From: Mycosarcoma maydis
Lineage: Eukaryota > Basidiomycota > Ustilaginomycetes > Ustilaginales
DNA: 64,000 nt
Assembly (NCBI RefSeq): GCF_000328475.2
Contig: NC_026493.1
Coordinates: 372,001 to 436,000 of the forward strand
Direction: 5' to 3'
Shown here: one piece after another, positions 11,301-20,279 of the stretch
How positions within the stretch are numbered: position 1 is the stretch's first letter
Layout: every line of letters starts with the position of its first letter
Position numbers and translations under genes: made by a program
The notes under the pieces: generated by a model
The model's database searches: none
Seen by the model: only the letters and a program-made list of their open reading frames with translations
Told to the model about the DNA's origin: nothing

Positions 11301-11596
11301 TAGCGCTTCTTGCTGCTTTTGGCGCTTGTCTTGGCACGATCGGTCGACGAGGTCGGCGCTGGTCGCGCGTTGCTCTGACTGGCGCGAGGCACTCGTCTGT
11401 AGAGCTCGTCGGCAAACGTGCGCGCCTCGTCCGTGGAAGGTAGTCCGAGAGAGGTGAGGCTCTGGAACAAGTCAGTTGGCGTGGATGCTGAGGATGCAGA
11501 AACTTGGATAAAGTCGATGATCGAGGATTGTGAGAGCCCGAAAAAACGCATGCTATTGTCGCTAATCCAGCGACGCAGCTCGGAATCCGACGCCAT
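8372..11596 (-). CDS. PRP2: Pre-mRNA-splicing DEAH-box ATP-dependent RNA helicase Prp2/DHX16
   Basis: Spliceosomal DEAH helicase that remodels the activated spliceosome before the first transesterification. I place the start at ATG 11596 (MASDSELRRW); the longer frame begins at a GTG. About 1074 residues: a charged N-terminal region rich in RS/RD/KKKKK (about 100-330), the DHX16/Prp2 signature YDYVFDESQTIQFV (about 365-380), RecA1 with GETGSGKTTQLPQ (about residue 440), TQPRRVAA, DEAH (about 540) and SAT, RecA2 with FLTGQDEID, TNIAETSITI and QRAGRAGR, then winged-helix/HA2 and OB-fold regions ending at KQNTTIHIHPSS and FVELVETSKNFMRQVM-like residues. All helicase motifs are present. Prp22 and Prp16 are the nearest alternatives, but the N-terminal block favours Prp2. 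Confidence 0.93.
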   Translation of the reverse strand: MASDSELRRWISDNSMRFFGLSQSSIIDFIQVSASSASTPTDLFQSLTSLGLPSTDEARTFADELYRRVPRASQSNARPAPTSSTDRAKTSAKSSKKRYGLILDEENGQEELAIKPEKKKKKKQEIGLVDREPHPRSRSPSVDQRRSKSPSPRNDAPGSDQDSRERARLKDLAERDEFARRMRDKDKTSTRNVVEDRTTARLNPEAAARRLLAEDDDARSAAMPSLRDRSRQDYLAKRAQQRMQLLRLEIQDEERFFRGLKMTKREERDLEYKKEVLRLAEERARIDDGDTGYMMPEDYITEKGKLDTAKKEQALYQRYNDARSERLAQQTHVTDAEQFEKEQINRSRYVAEPSNEASKELVEQYDYVFDESQTIQFVVESQMAGISNNAMSAKDKLLQQQIDEAETKAAKIQATRKSLPVYALRQELLDAIDEYQVLIVVGETGSGKTTQLPQFLHEAGYTKNGKKVGCTQPRRVAAMSVAARVAEEMGVRLGRECGYSIRFEDCTSDDTVIKYMTDGMLLREFLTEPDLSSYSAIIIDEAHERTLSTDVLFGLVKDIARFRPDLKLLISSATLDAEKFSEFFDDAPIFDVPGRRYPVDIHYTPQPEANYLHAAITTVFQIHTTQPRGDILVFLTGQDEIDAAMENLQETSRALGNKIAELIICPIYANLPSEMQAKIFEPTPEGARKVVLATNIAETSITIDGVVFVIDPGFVKQNSYNARTGMSSLTVVACSRASANQRAGRAGRVGAGKCFRLFTKWAFRNEMEENTTPEIQRTNLANVVLLLKSLGINDLLNFDFLDPPPSDTLMRSFELLYALGALNDKGELTKLGRRMAEFPVDPQLSKAILASETYRCTEEVVSIVSMLSESSALFFRPKDKKMHADRARAAFVQPGGDHLTLLNVWEQWVHSNYDHQFCIDNFVQPKVLARVRDVRDQLSQLCERVELTPESNADPSDISGIQRSILAGYFMNTARIQKGGEAYRTIKQNTTIHIHPSSCLYKHIPQPPFLCFFELVETSKNFMRQVMQIRPEWLLEVAKHYFTKEDVQHDANRKVYKGQTASAAALAGAKGVTR

Positions 11597-11944
11597 GTCG
11601 GACACACAGAGCCGAGCACTTCGGCCACTTTGAGACGAGCAGACACAGCTAGCTCAACCACGTCTCCATGCAGCGAACGCCCAAATGGGCGTAAAAGTAA
11701 GGTGTCGATGGGAGCAGCTTAGGAGAAGGTCCAAGATGCGACTCAGCTCTGTTCAGTATTTTTTACCAAGCTCGGAACGCGGAATTCAGATCGTGGATTG
11801 GATCCTGCCTTGTGGAAAAATTCACGACTCACTATGCTCTCGGATGCCCACATTCACTAGACCTCATCGATGATAGTGGAGAGCAGAATGGTGCTTTGCA
11901 GAGTGACGAGCTACAGTACAGGGTCGCGGAACATGTGGGCGTAT
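11597..11944. other. Intergenic between ATG14-like stop and PRP2 start
   Basis: About 350 bp between two minus-strand genes, containing the PRP2 promoter and ATG14-like terminator. No gene or repeat seen. Confidence 0.5.
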
Positions 11945-14623
11945 CTAGACGAGGTTCCAGCCTTCGTCGTTCGTTTGCTTGCGGGGCTTCTTGCCAGATT
12001 CGCCGCGCGTCGAGTCGGTCGGAGTGAGATTGCCAACGCCAACCTCGACACCATTGAAAATGACAGCACCGGGACCGACTTTGGCCGGCACAGGCTCGGC
12101 TCCCGTCAAGTGAAAAACAGGACTGGCGTTAGAATAGTCGGGCTTCGCCTTGGAGGCATCACGCCCACGTTGACGCAGAAAGTCGAGCGAGGGAGGAGGC
12201 TGGGCAGGCATTGCCGAGCTACTGCGTTTGCCCGCATCAACTCGTTGCTTCTGAAGACTACTGATGGCATTAGGCTGGCCGGCTTGTCTGGTCAAAGTCG
12301 AGTCTGAATGCCGTGGCGTCTGTTGCGAAGGCGTCCGGTTAGATGACGGCGACTGCAAATTCGGCTTGCGGGTCATCGTGGAAGGATCCTTGATGTCGAA
12401 CACCGAAGCTGCCGCTTCGCCGACATCAACATAACTTTGCTCAAGAATCTTGGGCGTCTTGCTAGGCTTTGAAGACGATGCCTTTTCCATTTCGACTTTG
12501 GCGGACTTGGTGGAACCGCGCTTGTAGCTGTCGGCTGTTGCGTTGTTTGGCTCCAAAATCTGAGCGAGCTGCTCATAGTCCAGGCCAGGTAATCTCAGAT
12601 CCTGGATGCTCGAAGGACGGATATGATTAGCGTGCGCAAAACGACCAAGTTCGGCTTGCTGCATGACCTTGGTCAAAATTTCAAGAGGATTTGCTGCAGC
12701 TGCGACGAGGTCGAGCCGGATTCCCTGTTTGGCAGCGAGGTAGGCAACGTTGTAGGAGAACATGACGAGAGCCGAGACAAACGACTTGGCAGCTTGCTCC
12801 GGCTTGGATTTGAAGCCTGTACGCGGGTTAGTGTCGGAACGTCGATTCTGGTCTGCCTCAGCATGCGTGGGAGTTGTGTTGTATGTCGGCTTGGAAGGCT
12901 GCGCCGAGGTGGACGACAGGCCCCATGGCAGGCTCGTGCTGGAAGGGAGGTGGATATACGACTCGATCGTGGACAGAGTCGACGCTCCGAGACCATAGGT
13001 AGACTCTGCAAGATTATTGAGCTTGGAAGGACGTGAGGCGGCCGTGTGGGTGGCGGTGAGGTAGGTATATGCACTTGATGAGAGATGAAGCGTCTTTGCG
13101 CTCGAGCCTCCGCCGCCATCCCAGAGTGGGTCAGGACAAATGGCCAGGCGGCCCTTGTGCTGCTCGATGGAAAAGGGGAGAGCAATTCCGAGATATGCGG
13201 CAACGAGTTGAAGCAAGTTGGCAGCATACGTGACAGCACCGTTGACAGCTTCGCGAGGGTATCGACGTGCTTCGCTGGGCAAAGGTAGCGGGAGCGAGGC
13301 GATCGACCAGTTGCTGGACGAGGCTGATGCAGAGGCGCTGGCGGAAGAGGGCTTGGATTGGCGAGCATCGGAGACTGTGTCGCGTTGTGGAGTCCGAATG
13401 GTGAGAGCAGACGAGGACGAGCTACTCTGGAGTCCAAATGCGCCCGGAATGTATTTCTCCGAGAGTCGACTGATGCGCTGCGCCACCGAGCCACTGGCAG
13501 AAAGGTCGAGTTGCCGCGTTCTGAGCAAAAGGGGCGGCTTGAATGACGGCGTGTCAGGAGGAGATACAGTGAAGATGGAGAAGGCTTGTCGGGCGAGGTA
13601 GGCTCTCGTGACTGCCAGTTGCGTAGACACAGCGTGAGCCTCGGTCTTGAGTGCTGCGAGGTCAAGTCGAGCGCGTGTGAGAATGGCGCCTAGCTGGTGA
13701 TCAGTCGATTGGGACGTGGGCACAAGGGCAGCGTCGCTATGATCGTCAGATTGGCGTTCGTAGTGGGTATAGACATCGGTATAGACCAGAGGGAGGTCGA
13801 TGTGATCAGCAGCTGGATGAGTGAGCCAGCGAGACTTGGCTGCGATGCGTGAGCGTTGAGCAGCAGAGGCGGGAGCAGCTGCCGAAGAGCCTTCGAGTGC
13901 AGACCAGGCTTTGGCGAGATTCTGCTTGCGTAGGGCAATATGCGCCACTTTCTCTTTGAGCACTTCTTGACCCTGGAGATGGGCAAGTTGCGATTCAGAG
14001 ATGCACCTGTGAACGGTTTGTACGCGTTCGATGATGGCGGACCGGCGTGCACGTAGCTGTATCAGCGAATATAGATCGAGTAGATCGGGTTTGGCGTCTG
14101 ACGAAGTGGTGGATGATTGTTCTGCAGCGTTGGATTCAAATGGATCTGGAAGTGCATTCTCGTTGATGGTCTGCATGGGCCCAGTCGACGGCGAAGGCTG
14201 GGACGAAGATGAGAAAGTAGCGCGTACAGCTTCAGTATTGGGATGGGGGAACAACAGATGGTTGACACAAGCTTTGGCCTTGTCGCGAGTGAGAGAAAGC
14301 CTACGCATCTCGGTGTGGTGCGCTTCGATTCTGGAAGTGAGGCATGAGTCACAATAGAAGCGAGTGTCTATCCGATGACAATGTTGACAGGCAGGCGGAT
14401 CCAAGGCGGTAGCAGGAGGCAATTGGGACGTCGCCGAGGGTAGTGTGGGAGCAGTGACGACATGCTTGAGCTTGGAGCGCATAGACGTCGGTGAACGATG
14501 AGAAGGAAGAGGAGTCTTTGCGCCGGTGCTGAACTTGAGCCTGGTTGGTGAAGAAGCGCCGATGGAATGACGAGATGGAGGATGCTTAGGCCGCGATGGC
14601 TTTGCTGTCGAGGTGGATGCCAT
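11945..14623 (-). CDS. ATG14: Atg14/UVRAG-family subunit of the Vps34 PI3-kinase complex (probable Atg14)
   Basis: The longer frame starts at a GTG (14713), so the first ATG, 14623 (MASTSTAKPS), is taken as start, giving 892 residues. After a basic Ser/Pro-rich N-terminus come four cysteines in C-x2-C-x8-C-x2-C (about C79, C82, C91, C94; ACQHCHRI...FYCDSC), the hallmark of Atg14/Barkor. A coiled coil follows (about 180-245), then the family core with LARQAFSIFTV and, after a linker, LLQLVAAYLGIALPFSIE and FVSALVMFSYNVAYLAAKQG, blocks typical of the Atg14/Vps38 domain. The C-terminal 200 residues are low-complexity, Ser/Gln-rich. Atg14 would direct the lipid kinase to autophagosome formation. 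Vps38/UVRAG is the alternative, but lacks the cysteine motif. Confidence 0.8.
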   Translation of the reverse strand: MASTSTAKPSRPKHPPSRHSIGASSPTRLKFSTGAKTPLPSHRSPTSMRSKLKHVVTAPTLPSATSQLPPATALDPPACQHCHRIDTRFYCDSCLTSRIEAHHTEMRRLSLTRDKAKACVNHLLFPHPNTEAVRATFSSSSQPSPSTGPMQTINENALPDPFESNAAEQSSTTSSDAKPDLLDLYSLIQLRARRSAIIERVQTVHRCISESQLAHLQGQEVLKEKVAHIALRKQNLAKAWSALEGSSAAAPASAAQRSRIAAKSRWLTHPAADHIDLPLVYTDVYTHYERQSDDHSDAALVPTSQSTDHQLGAILTRARLDLAALKTEAHAVSTQLAVTRAYLARQAFSIFTVSPPDTPSFKPPLLLRTRQLDLSASGSVAQRISRLSEKYIPGAFGLQSSSSSSALTIRTPQRDTVSDARQSKPSSASASASASSSNWSIASLPLPLPSEARRYPREAVNGAVTYAANLLQLVAAYLGIALPFSIEQHKGRLAICPDPLWDGGGGSSAKTLHLSSSAYTYLTATHTAASRPSKLNNLAESTYGLGASTLSTIESYIHLPSSTSLPWGLSSTSAQPSKPTYNTTPTHAEADQNRRSDTNPRTGFKSKPEQAAKSFVSALVMFSYNVAYLAAKQGIRLDLVAAAANPLEILTKVMQQAELGRFAHANHIRPSSIQDLRLPGLDYEQLAQILEPNNATADSYKRGSTKSAKVEMEKASSSKPSKTPKILEQSYVDVGEAAASVFDIKDPSTMTRKPNLQSPSSNRTPSQQTPRHSDSTLTRQAGQPNAISSLQKQRVDAGKRSSSAMPAQPPPSLDFLRQRGRDASKAKPDYSNASPVFHLTGAEPVPAKVGPGAVIFNGVEVGVGNLTPTDSTRGESGKKPRKQTNDEGWNLV

Positions 14624-15296
14624 TTTGATCTGTGCGGGCCGAGTGTTGGTAGGGGGTCGTGGTGGGGCGTGGGTGAGCCTAGGCAAAGGCAGGTATCGAG
14701 TTGGATGGGTCACATGTCTTGGGATAGCTGGATCAAGTACGAAGCTGTGATCGGCTCGCTTGATCGAGATGACAAGTGTTGATCACTTTGGCAGCTGAGT
14801 TGAGTGCATTGTTGACAAGACAGCGCACGAGTCGTGATGCTATGATGGCGTGAAGGATACCAAGTTTGGCACGTTTGATCTGCTCACTCATCCACGATCG
14901 CCATTCATCATTGCACAGGCACAGGCACAGACTGGGCTGAGTTCCGTGGTTGATTCGTGATTGATACGCGATCACGTGGATACGTGGTACAAGATTCACG
15001 ATTCACGATTCACGATTGTTAATATTGTGAATGTACTCTTTGGACCCTGCACCAGCCAGCTTCGTGTTCACTTACGGAGTCTAAATCGGGGTCGCTGGAC
15101 CCCGATGCGCGTCGGAGAGATTTCCTCCACAAGCGCAGTCCGAGTTGTGAGTGGTTTGTCTGTGCACATTTCTCTCTGGCACAGCTACTCACGACTGACA
15201 GTCACGAGTGTGAGTGACGAGTGTCAGCGTCGTCTGTCGTTGGTCTCATCAATCATCATCTCTGCCACCATCACCTCACGATCAACAACACACAAC
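14624..15296. other. Divergent promoter region ATG14-like / RBX1
   Basis: No gene seen. At about 14995-15018 lies a short array ATT-CACG-ATT repeated three times, and single ACT-CACG-ACT and AGT-CACG-AGT words occur near 15190-15205. The last 60 bp before RBX1 are C/A/T-rich (ATCATCATC, CACCATCACC), as in smut 5' UTRs. Confidence 0.55.
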
Positions 15297-16131
15297 ATGG
15301 CTGCTGAAAATGCACCAATGGAGCTCGACTCTCCAAGCACAAAGCAACCTCGTTTCCAGGTCAAGAAGGTAGGCCACTGTGTTAAATGAAATCTCCTGTT
15401 TCACCAACGACTGACCCAAATCGTCTTGCTAATCGTCTTTGCCTGTACATTCGCAGTGGAACGCCGTCTGTCTGTGGTCATGGGACATTCAGGTTGAAGA
15501 CGTACGTATTGCGGCAGTATAATGTTTCACAGGCTCCGCGCAGCGCTTGCTGCTAGTAGTGCAATGCCAAACTGACGCAATTGGATGTTGGGATGTTGCT
15601 GTTGACCTTGCTCTTGATCGCTTGCCACATCAGTGTGCCATCTGCAGAAACCACATTATGGATCTTTGTAGGCTTTCTTCTCGTACCTCTCTCTCAGCTG
15701 CTTCGAAGATCACTTGCTTACACTTGCTGTTTGCTGCCGCGTGCACCTCGCCTTGTGAACACATCAGGCATCGAATGCCAGGCCAACCAGGGCTCTGCTA
15801 CTACGGAAGAATGCACCGTCGCTTGGGGTCAATGCAACGTGGGTATTCGTCTCTCAGCCCACCATGCCAAAGCGCTACGTCTGACCCCTCCTTGTTCTTC
15901 TCTTTTGCACTGCTCAACGTGGTCCAGCATGCTTTCCACTTCCACTGCATTTCACGATGGCTCAAGACACGTCAGGTATGCCCGCTCGACAACAGAGATT
16001 GGGAACTGCAGAAGTACGTCACGTTGATCTGCCTCCTCTTTGCAAGCTTTAATTCGCTCGCACCGTTCATCCTGACACGTCTTGCTCTTATTCTTCTCGC
16101 CCCTGCCCACTCCAACAGGTACGGTCGTTGA
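15297..16131 (+). CDS. RBX1: RING-box protein 1 (Rbx1/Roc1/Hrt1), six exons
   Basis: RING-H2 subunit of cullin-RING ubiquitin ligases (SCF) that recruits the E2. Exons are 15297-15368, 15457-15501, 15634-15667, 15768-15838, 15928-16013 and 16119-16131, all joined by GT-AG introns, giving 106 residues (human Rbx1 has 108). The spliced product reads through [53 protein letters not shown] and [16 protein letters not shown], so all zinc ligands of the RING-H2 are present. Compared with animal Rbx1 one residue is missing just before CAIC at the exon 2/3 junction. The last coding exon is only 13 nt and supplies part of one Lys codon plus Tyr-Gly-Arg-stop. Intron density is exceptional for this window. 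Confidence 0.93.
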
Positions 16132-16373
16132 GCTACTCGTAGGCTGCTTCGAAACTGCCACCGCATTTGTACACTAGCATCTCTACCCGCGGTCACACAT
16201 GAATCGCTTTTGGCTTTCTCATTCGGCTGTGCATACATCGACGCTTTCTACCTGTGACATTCGATCGCCCCGAGTCGCGAGTCGCGAGTCGCCGCAGCAA
16301 GCGTTGAATCAGACCAACATTGAAAGTGGGAGTAATGTAGTGACACTTAGCGAATCGAAGAGGGGCGAGCTGG

Positions 16374-19300
16374 TCAGAGTGCGGAAATGCGCATGAGGCG
16401 AACACAGCCGTCCTCGGAAGCGGAAGCTAGAATAGCGTCGTCCTGGTCGTCGAGCACGGGAGGACGAAAGGCGAGCTGGTTGATCTGTTCGGCAGCGATA
16501 TCAGCCAACTTGAGTGTGGTCGACCATTCGTTAAGCGGTTGCTGATTGGAGTCGAATTTGCGCTGAAGAATCTCGACCTGGCCATCCTCGTTGCCGACCG
16601 CAATCACCAAATCCGCTCCGAATGTAACCGACGTAACGGCTTCGTTGAATTTGATCGTCTGTAACAAATCAAACGGCTTCTCGCGCGCCTGTTTGAGCTG
16701 TAACTCAAAGATCTTGATCGTCTTGTCTCTGGACGCCGTAGCAAACACATAGGGTCGCGAAACGTCGGTTGACCATGCGCAATCCCAGATGATTCTCGCA
16801 TGTGACCGCTCTCCCGTAAACGGCACAAATCGCACCTGAGCGGTACCTGCCTGTGTCACCTTTTCAAACATCCTCCAGCTTCGATCTCTGGAACAAGTAA
16901 GCACGAAGCGCGAGTCCAGGCTCCACTGAATGCGCGTGATACTGAGCGAATGACCTTGGAGCACCGCACACTCTCTCCAATTTTCATCACGATCATGTAT
17001 GCGAACCACTGCGTGATCTTGACTGGTCGCTTTGCAGCACGAAGCAACAAATCGCCCGCCGCCAGCCGTCCGCCCGCCATCTACTGGGTTGGGCGGGTTA
17101 GCGCTGACCCAGAGCATCTCGTATCCGTGTCCATACAGCTTTTCTAGCTCGGGCCACAGCGTCTCGACAGACAGCTGCTCTTCGCAAGGTGGCTGACGCA
17201 GCATAGCTGAGAGCGATTCCTTGGCAGATCCGATCGGCTGTCCACTGGCTGAAGGCGCTTCTTCGATTGTGGATCCTTCATACACCGCGCGGTTCGACAG
17301 CCCCAAGGGCGGAACACTAGCCCCAACAGGACGCACCGCGATGTTGTCATCTTTGGTCTGATCCACAGTGTCGTCTTGACGCCTCGCTGATAAACGAAGC
17401 TGATGGGACACTCGATGTCGTTTTGTTGCCTCCAAAGCTTGAACGCGACGTGCGCCCTGCGCAACCAGCCATTTGCGGATGGCGGTGCTTCCAATCTTGC
17501 TCTCAGCCAACGCCTTTGCGTCGCCCTTGAGCTCAGTCTGACCTTGGCTGCCAACAACGCCAATCACCCAGTTCTCCACCGATGCAAGTCCGTTCTCCTT
17601 CCTTTTGCCATCGATGAACTCAGCCCCAGAAAGCGTCTCGTCAGTGACGACGAGCGCTTGCAGATTGGCTTCGGTAGCTGCAGGTCCAGCTACATCTTCA
17701 AGCTTGACCACCTGCTGGTCGAGTTCAGTGAAAGGTAGGCGGACGAGGCCGATAAATGCATTGACAGCAGCGATACGCTCGTCAATAGGCTCGAGTACGG
17801 CAGCGTCGGATTTCTTGGTGAGCATGGCATCATCGGTGACACCAACAATGATCTTTTGCTCGGCGATAAGCGATGCCATGGTGAGGAGGATCTTGTGTCC
17901 AACGTGTAGATGATCAAACGTGCCACCAAGCGCAACGACAGGGTAGCATTTCAGGCCCTTGCCATCATCCTGACCCACAGCTTCGGTGCGTCCCTGCAGG
18001 CCGACATCAGATTCGATCGTGCGGACATCGACGCCAATATTCTGCCACCTTGTCGTCGAATCCGGGTCGAGGCTGGCATCCACAAGTACTTGTGCGTCCG
18101 GGCTGTAGAGTCGACGGGCAACACGTTCAAGGGAAGCCTCCGGAACGAGCAAGACGGTGATGTTGACGAGCATCAGACCGCGCTGAACGGCGACGCTCCA
18201 CGCCTGAGCGTAGAGCCACTTGAGATAGAGTTCGATTTGTTTGAAGCTGAGATGGTCAAAGGGTCTTTGAAAGAGGGAAGACGACACGATGGCCGTCACA
18301 GAATCACTTTGCCGGTTGCAGTATCGCTGTACTGTTTGCTTGATGAGATCGCCGTGTCTCTCTGCCGATGCGAGAAGACCGAATCGCGGATTGACTGAGA
18401 GGTGGAGAAGGGTGTCTTGTCCTGCAACAGGACGAGATGCTGCTCGCGACTCGGCTTCAGAGCCAAGCGTAGCACAATGGAGACCGCTTTTGCCTGCCGT
18501 GCCGACGAATCCACGCGGAGCAGCAAAGACCCTCAAAACCTTTTCGTCAGCCGCCGACACGAAGTTGAGTCGATCAAGCCAAGAGACGGAATGCAGATCG
18601 TAGCCATGGGATTGAGGGCGCGCAACCTCGTGCCAGGTAGCATTGTGTGAATCGAGGCTGTGTGCGTTCTTGCGCATGGGCCGTGCATGGAGGCGTGTGG
18701 TCTGATCGTCGGAACAGCTGAGCAGGTACTCGCCGCATGGCTCCCAAGCAAGGGATCTGGCTGCGGCAAAGTGGCCAGTGACGGGGTCGGCGACTTGCCA
18801 TCGAGGACTTGTCGATGTCGCTTCGTGGCGAGCAAGTGTCCAGATGTGTGCGGAGCCTCCCCAGCCGTGCGCAAGGACTGCAGAGGCGGGTTGCTGGATG
18901 TCGGAAGTGGCAGAAGGCGACGACCAAGGCTGCCAGAGAGCGCCAAAGAAGCCAAGGTTGCTTGCACCGCCAACCTCACCAAAGCGCTGAGAGGGCATCC
19001 AGATAGAAGAGGCGAGATGAAGCGAAGAGGGACAGCTTGTGCGGCGCGCGCCTCCGGTAGAGAGGAGTGTTGAATCGAAAGCGGGGAAGGGAGATGTTGA
19101 AGCAGGTTCAGGGAGATGCGCGGAAGGCGTCCACAGGATGAGACTGTTATCTGCCGAAGATGAGAGGAGTGCAGCAGGCTGCGCAGGCTGCGCAGGCTGG
19201 CCTGTGGCGGTGGAAATAGCTGGATGCCAGCGCACGCCAGTGACCCAGTTGTCGTGCCCGACCAGCAAAGCATCAAAGGTGATTGCCCAGGATTGCTGAG

Positions 19301-20279
19301 TACCGTCTGCGCATGTAAGGAAGAATGGGTGAGCACGAGTCGAGATCTCTCCAGCCTTTGTGCTGCGATCAGACTCGATCTTGGCAACCATCTGCTCAAA
19401 GTCGTCGTCTTGGGTCGGAGAGGAGGATCGCAGCTGTTGCGTTGATGATGTTGGCTCGTTTTGGCTTATGGGTGCAAGCTTCCATAGCCTGACGCTGGCA
19501 TCTTGGGAGCCAGTGGCGAGCATAACAGTGGCGACACGCTCTCGATCATCGGCGATGGTGAAGGTGTTGCAGAGATCGAGGGACTTGACCCAGTCCTCGT
19601 GACCTTCTAGGGAGAGCTTGTGTTGAAACTCGAGCTGGTGAGCAGCATCAGTAGTTGGTGAAGCGGCATTTGAGGAGGCGTAAATGTCGATTTTGTTGGT
19701 GGTTGTGGCGAGTGCCATGAGCAGATGAGGTGCGGTACTGGATGGCAACGGTAAAATGGAAAGATCGAGCGGAAATCGACCTTTGAGGTCGATCGTCTGC
19801 ACCAGCATCGGTGGTCGAGAAGGGTCGTCCAACAGCAGCCATACCTTGATCAAGCCATCCGAAGCACCTGATACAAATATTGAGCCTGCTTGGAATGAAT
19901 CGTCAAAAGCTCTGATAACTCCGATGGCAGAGATGGAGCCTTGATGTGCTGCTTTGATGGTGTGTAGCCTTGTCCAACCGTGCGTCTCTCGAAACGCCCA
20001 GACACCGAGGCTTCCTTGGGCAGAGCCGGCTACGATGCACGGATGGGACGAAATGGCATTCAATTGAGCAAACTTGAGCGAGGTGATGGGATCGGAAAAG
20101 CCCGTAGCGAGGAGCTGCGTGACGCCCGGGGAAGAGGCATGACCAGGCTTGTCCCAAATGGCAATCGACTTGTTGGCAGCGTATGCGATGATGCTGTGAG
20201 GAGCGTTGGCCCAGTCGGCGATGTGGTTGGCACGATTGAACGCCGCCGATATGTACAAGTTAGATGCATGCGGTGTCAT
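16374..20279 (-). CDS. ELP2: Elongator subunit Elp2 with an embedded phosphopantetheine adenylyltransferase
   Basis: One uninterrupted 1301-codon frame from an ATG. Residues 1-600 are the N-terminal Elp2 propeller and most of the second (NRANHIADWA start, repeated GH...W/L WD units, FVSAADEKVLRVFAAPRGF at about 573-591). Residues about 988-1301 resume Elp2 exactly at its conserved VPPLGLSNRAVYEG and finish the second propeller. Between them, residues about 620-945 look like a whole eukaryotic PPAT (Cab4/CoaD family), with VVALGGTFDHLHVGHKILL (nucleotidyl-transferase HxGH at 792-795), VGVTDDAML and KIGSTAIRKW (the ISSTxIR-type motif, 929-935). Elp2 scaffolds Elongator, which modifies wobble U34 of tRNAs through the acetyl-CoA-using Elp3. 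Typical Elp2 is about 800 residues, so the excess equals the insert. No strong splice sites were seen at the joints. Confidence 0.9.
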   Translation of the reverse strand: MTPHASNLYISAAFNRANHIADWANAPHSIIAYAANKSIAIWDKPGHASSPGVTQLLATGFSDPITSLKFAQLNAISSHPCIVAGSAQGSLGVWAFRETHGWTRLHTIKAAHQGSISAIGVIRAFDDSFQAGSIFVSGASDGLIKVWLLLDDPSRPPMLVQTIDLKGRFPLDLSILPLPSSTAPHLLMALATTTNKIDIYASSNAASPTTDAAHQLEFQHKLSLEGHEDWVKSLDLCNTFTIADDRERVATVMLATGSQDASVRLWKLAPISQNEPTSSTQQLRSSSPTQDDDFEQMVAKIESDRSTKAGEISTRAHPFFLTCADGTQQSWAITFDALLVGHDNWVTGVRWHPAISTATGQPAQPAQPAALLSSSADNSLILWTPSAHLPEPASTSPFPAFDSTLLSTGGARRTSCPSSLHLASSIWMPSQRFGEVGGASNLGFFGALWQPWSSPSATSDIQQPASAVLAHGWGGSAHIWTLARHEATSTSPRWQVADPVTGHFAAARSLAWEPCGEYLLSCSDDQTTRLHARPMRKNAHSLDSHNATWHEVARPQSHGYDLHSVSWLDRLNFVSAADEKVLRVFAAPRGFVGTAGKSGLHCATLGSEAESRAASRPVAGQDTLLHLSVNPRFGLLASAERHGDLIKQTVQRYCNRQSDSVTAIVSSSLFQRPFDHLSFKQIELYLKWLYAQAWSVAVQRGLMLVNITVLLVPEASLERVARRLYSPDAQVLVDASLDPDSTTRWQNIGVDVRTIESDVGLQGRTEAVGQDDGKGLKCYPVVALGGTFDHLHVGHKILLTMASLIAEQKIIVGVTDDAMLTKKSDAAVLEPIDERIAAVNAFIGLVRLPFTELDQQVVKLEDVAGPAATEANLQALVVTDETLSGAEFIDGKRKENGLASVENWVIGVVGSQGQTELKGDAKALAESKIGSTAIRKWLVAQGARRVQALEATKRHRVSHQLRLSARRQDDTVDQTKDDNIAVRPVGASVPPLGLSNRAVYEGSTIEEAPSASGQPIGSAKESLSAMLRQPPCEEQLSVETLWPELEKLYGHGYEMLWVSANPPNPVDGGRTAGGGRFVASCCKATSQDHAVVRIHDRDENWRECAVLQGHSLSITRIQWSLDSRFVLTCSRDRSWRMFEKVTQAGTAQVRFVPFTGERSHARIIWDCAWSTDVSRPYVFATASRDKTIKIFELQLKQAREKPFDLLQTIKFNEAVTSVTFGADLVIAVGNEDGQVEILQRKFDSNQQPLNEWSTTLKLADIAAEQINQLAFRPPVLDDQDDAILASASEDGCVRLMRISAL
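17445..18416 (-). other. PPAT (CoA biosynthesis) module inside ELP2
   Basis: Approximate genomic span of residues 622-945 of the ELP2 frame. PPAT transfers AMP from ATP to 4'-phosphopantetheine, giving dephospho-CoA. The catalytic half (about 17460-17942) carries GGTFDHLHVGH, EPIDERIAAVNAF, LVVTDETLSGAEFI and IGSTAIR, in the order of eukaryotic PPATs; the less conserved half upstream matches the position of the Cab4 N-terminal region. Both catalytic motifs are intact, so activity is plausible. Confidence 0.85.

Noticed and set aside
11597..11605. Three-residue extension of PRP2
   Set aside because: It begins with GTG. ATG 11596 is used.
14624..14713. 30-residue N-terminal extension of the ATG14-like protein
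   Set aside because: The first codon is GTG. The first ATG is at 14623.
16018..16118. RBX1 donor at 16018
   Set aside because: It would give a C-terminus unlike Rbx1. The GTACGT donor at 16014 restores the KYGR ending.
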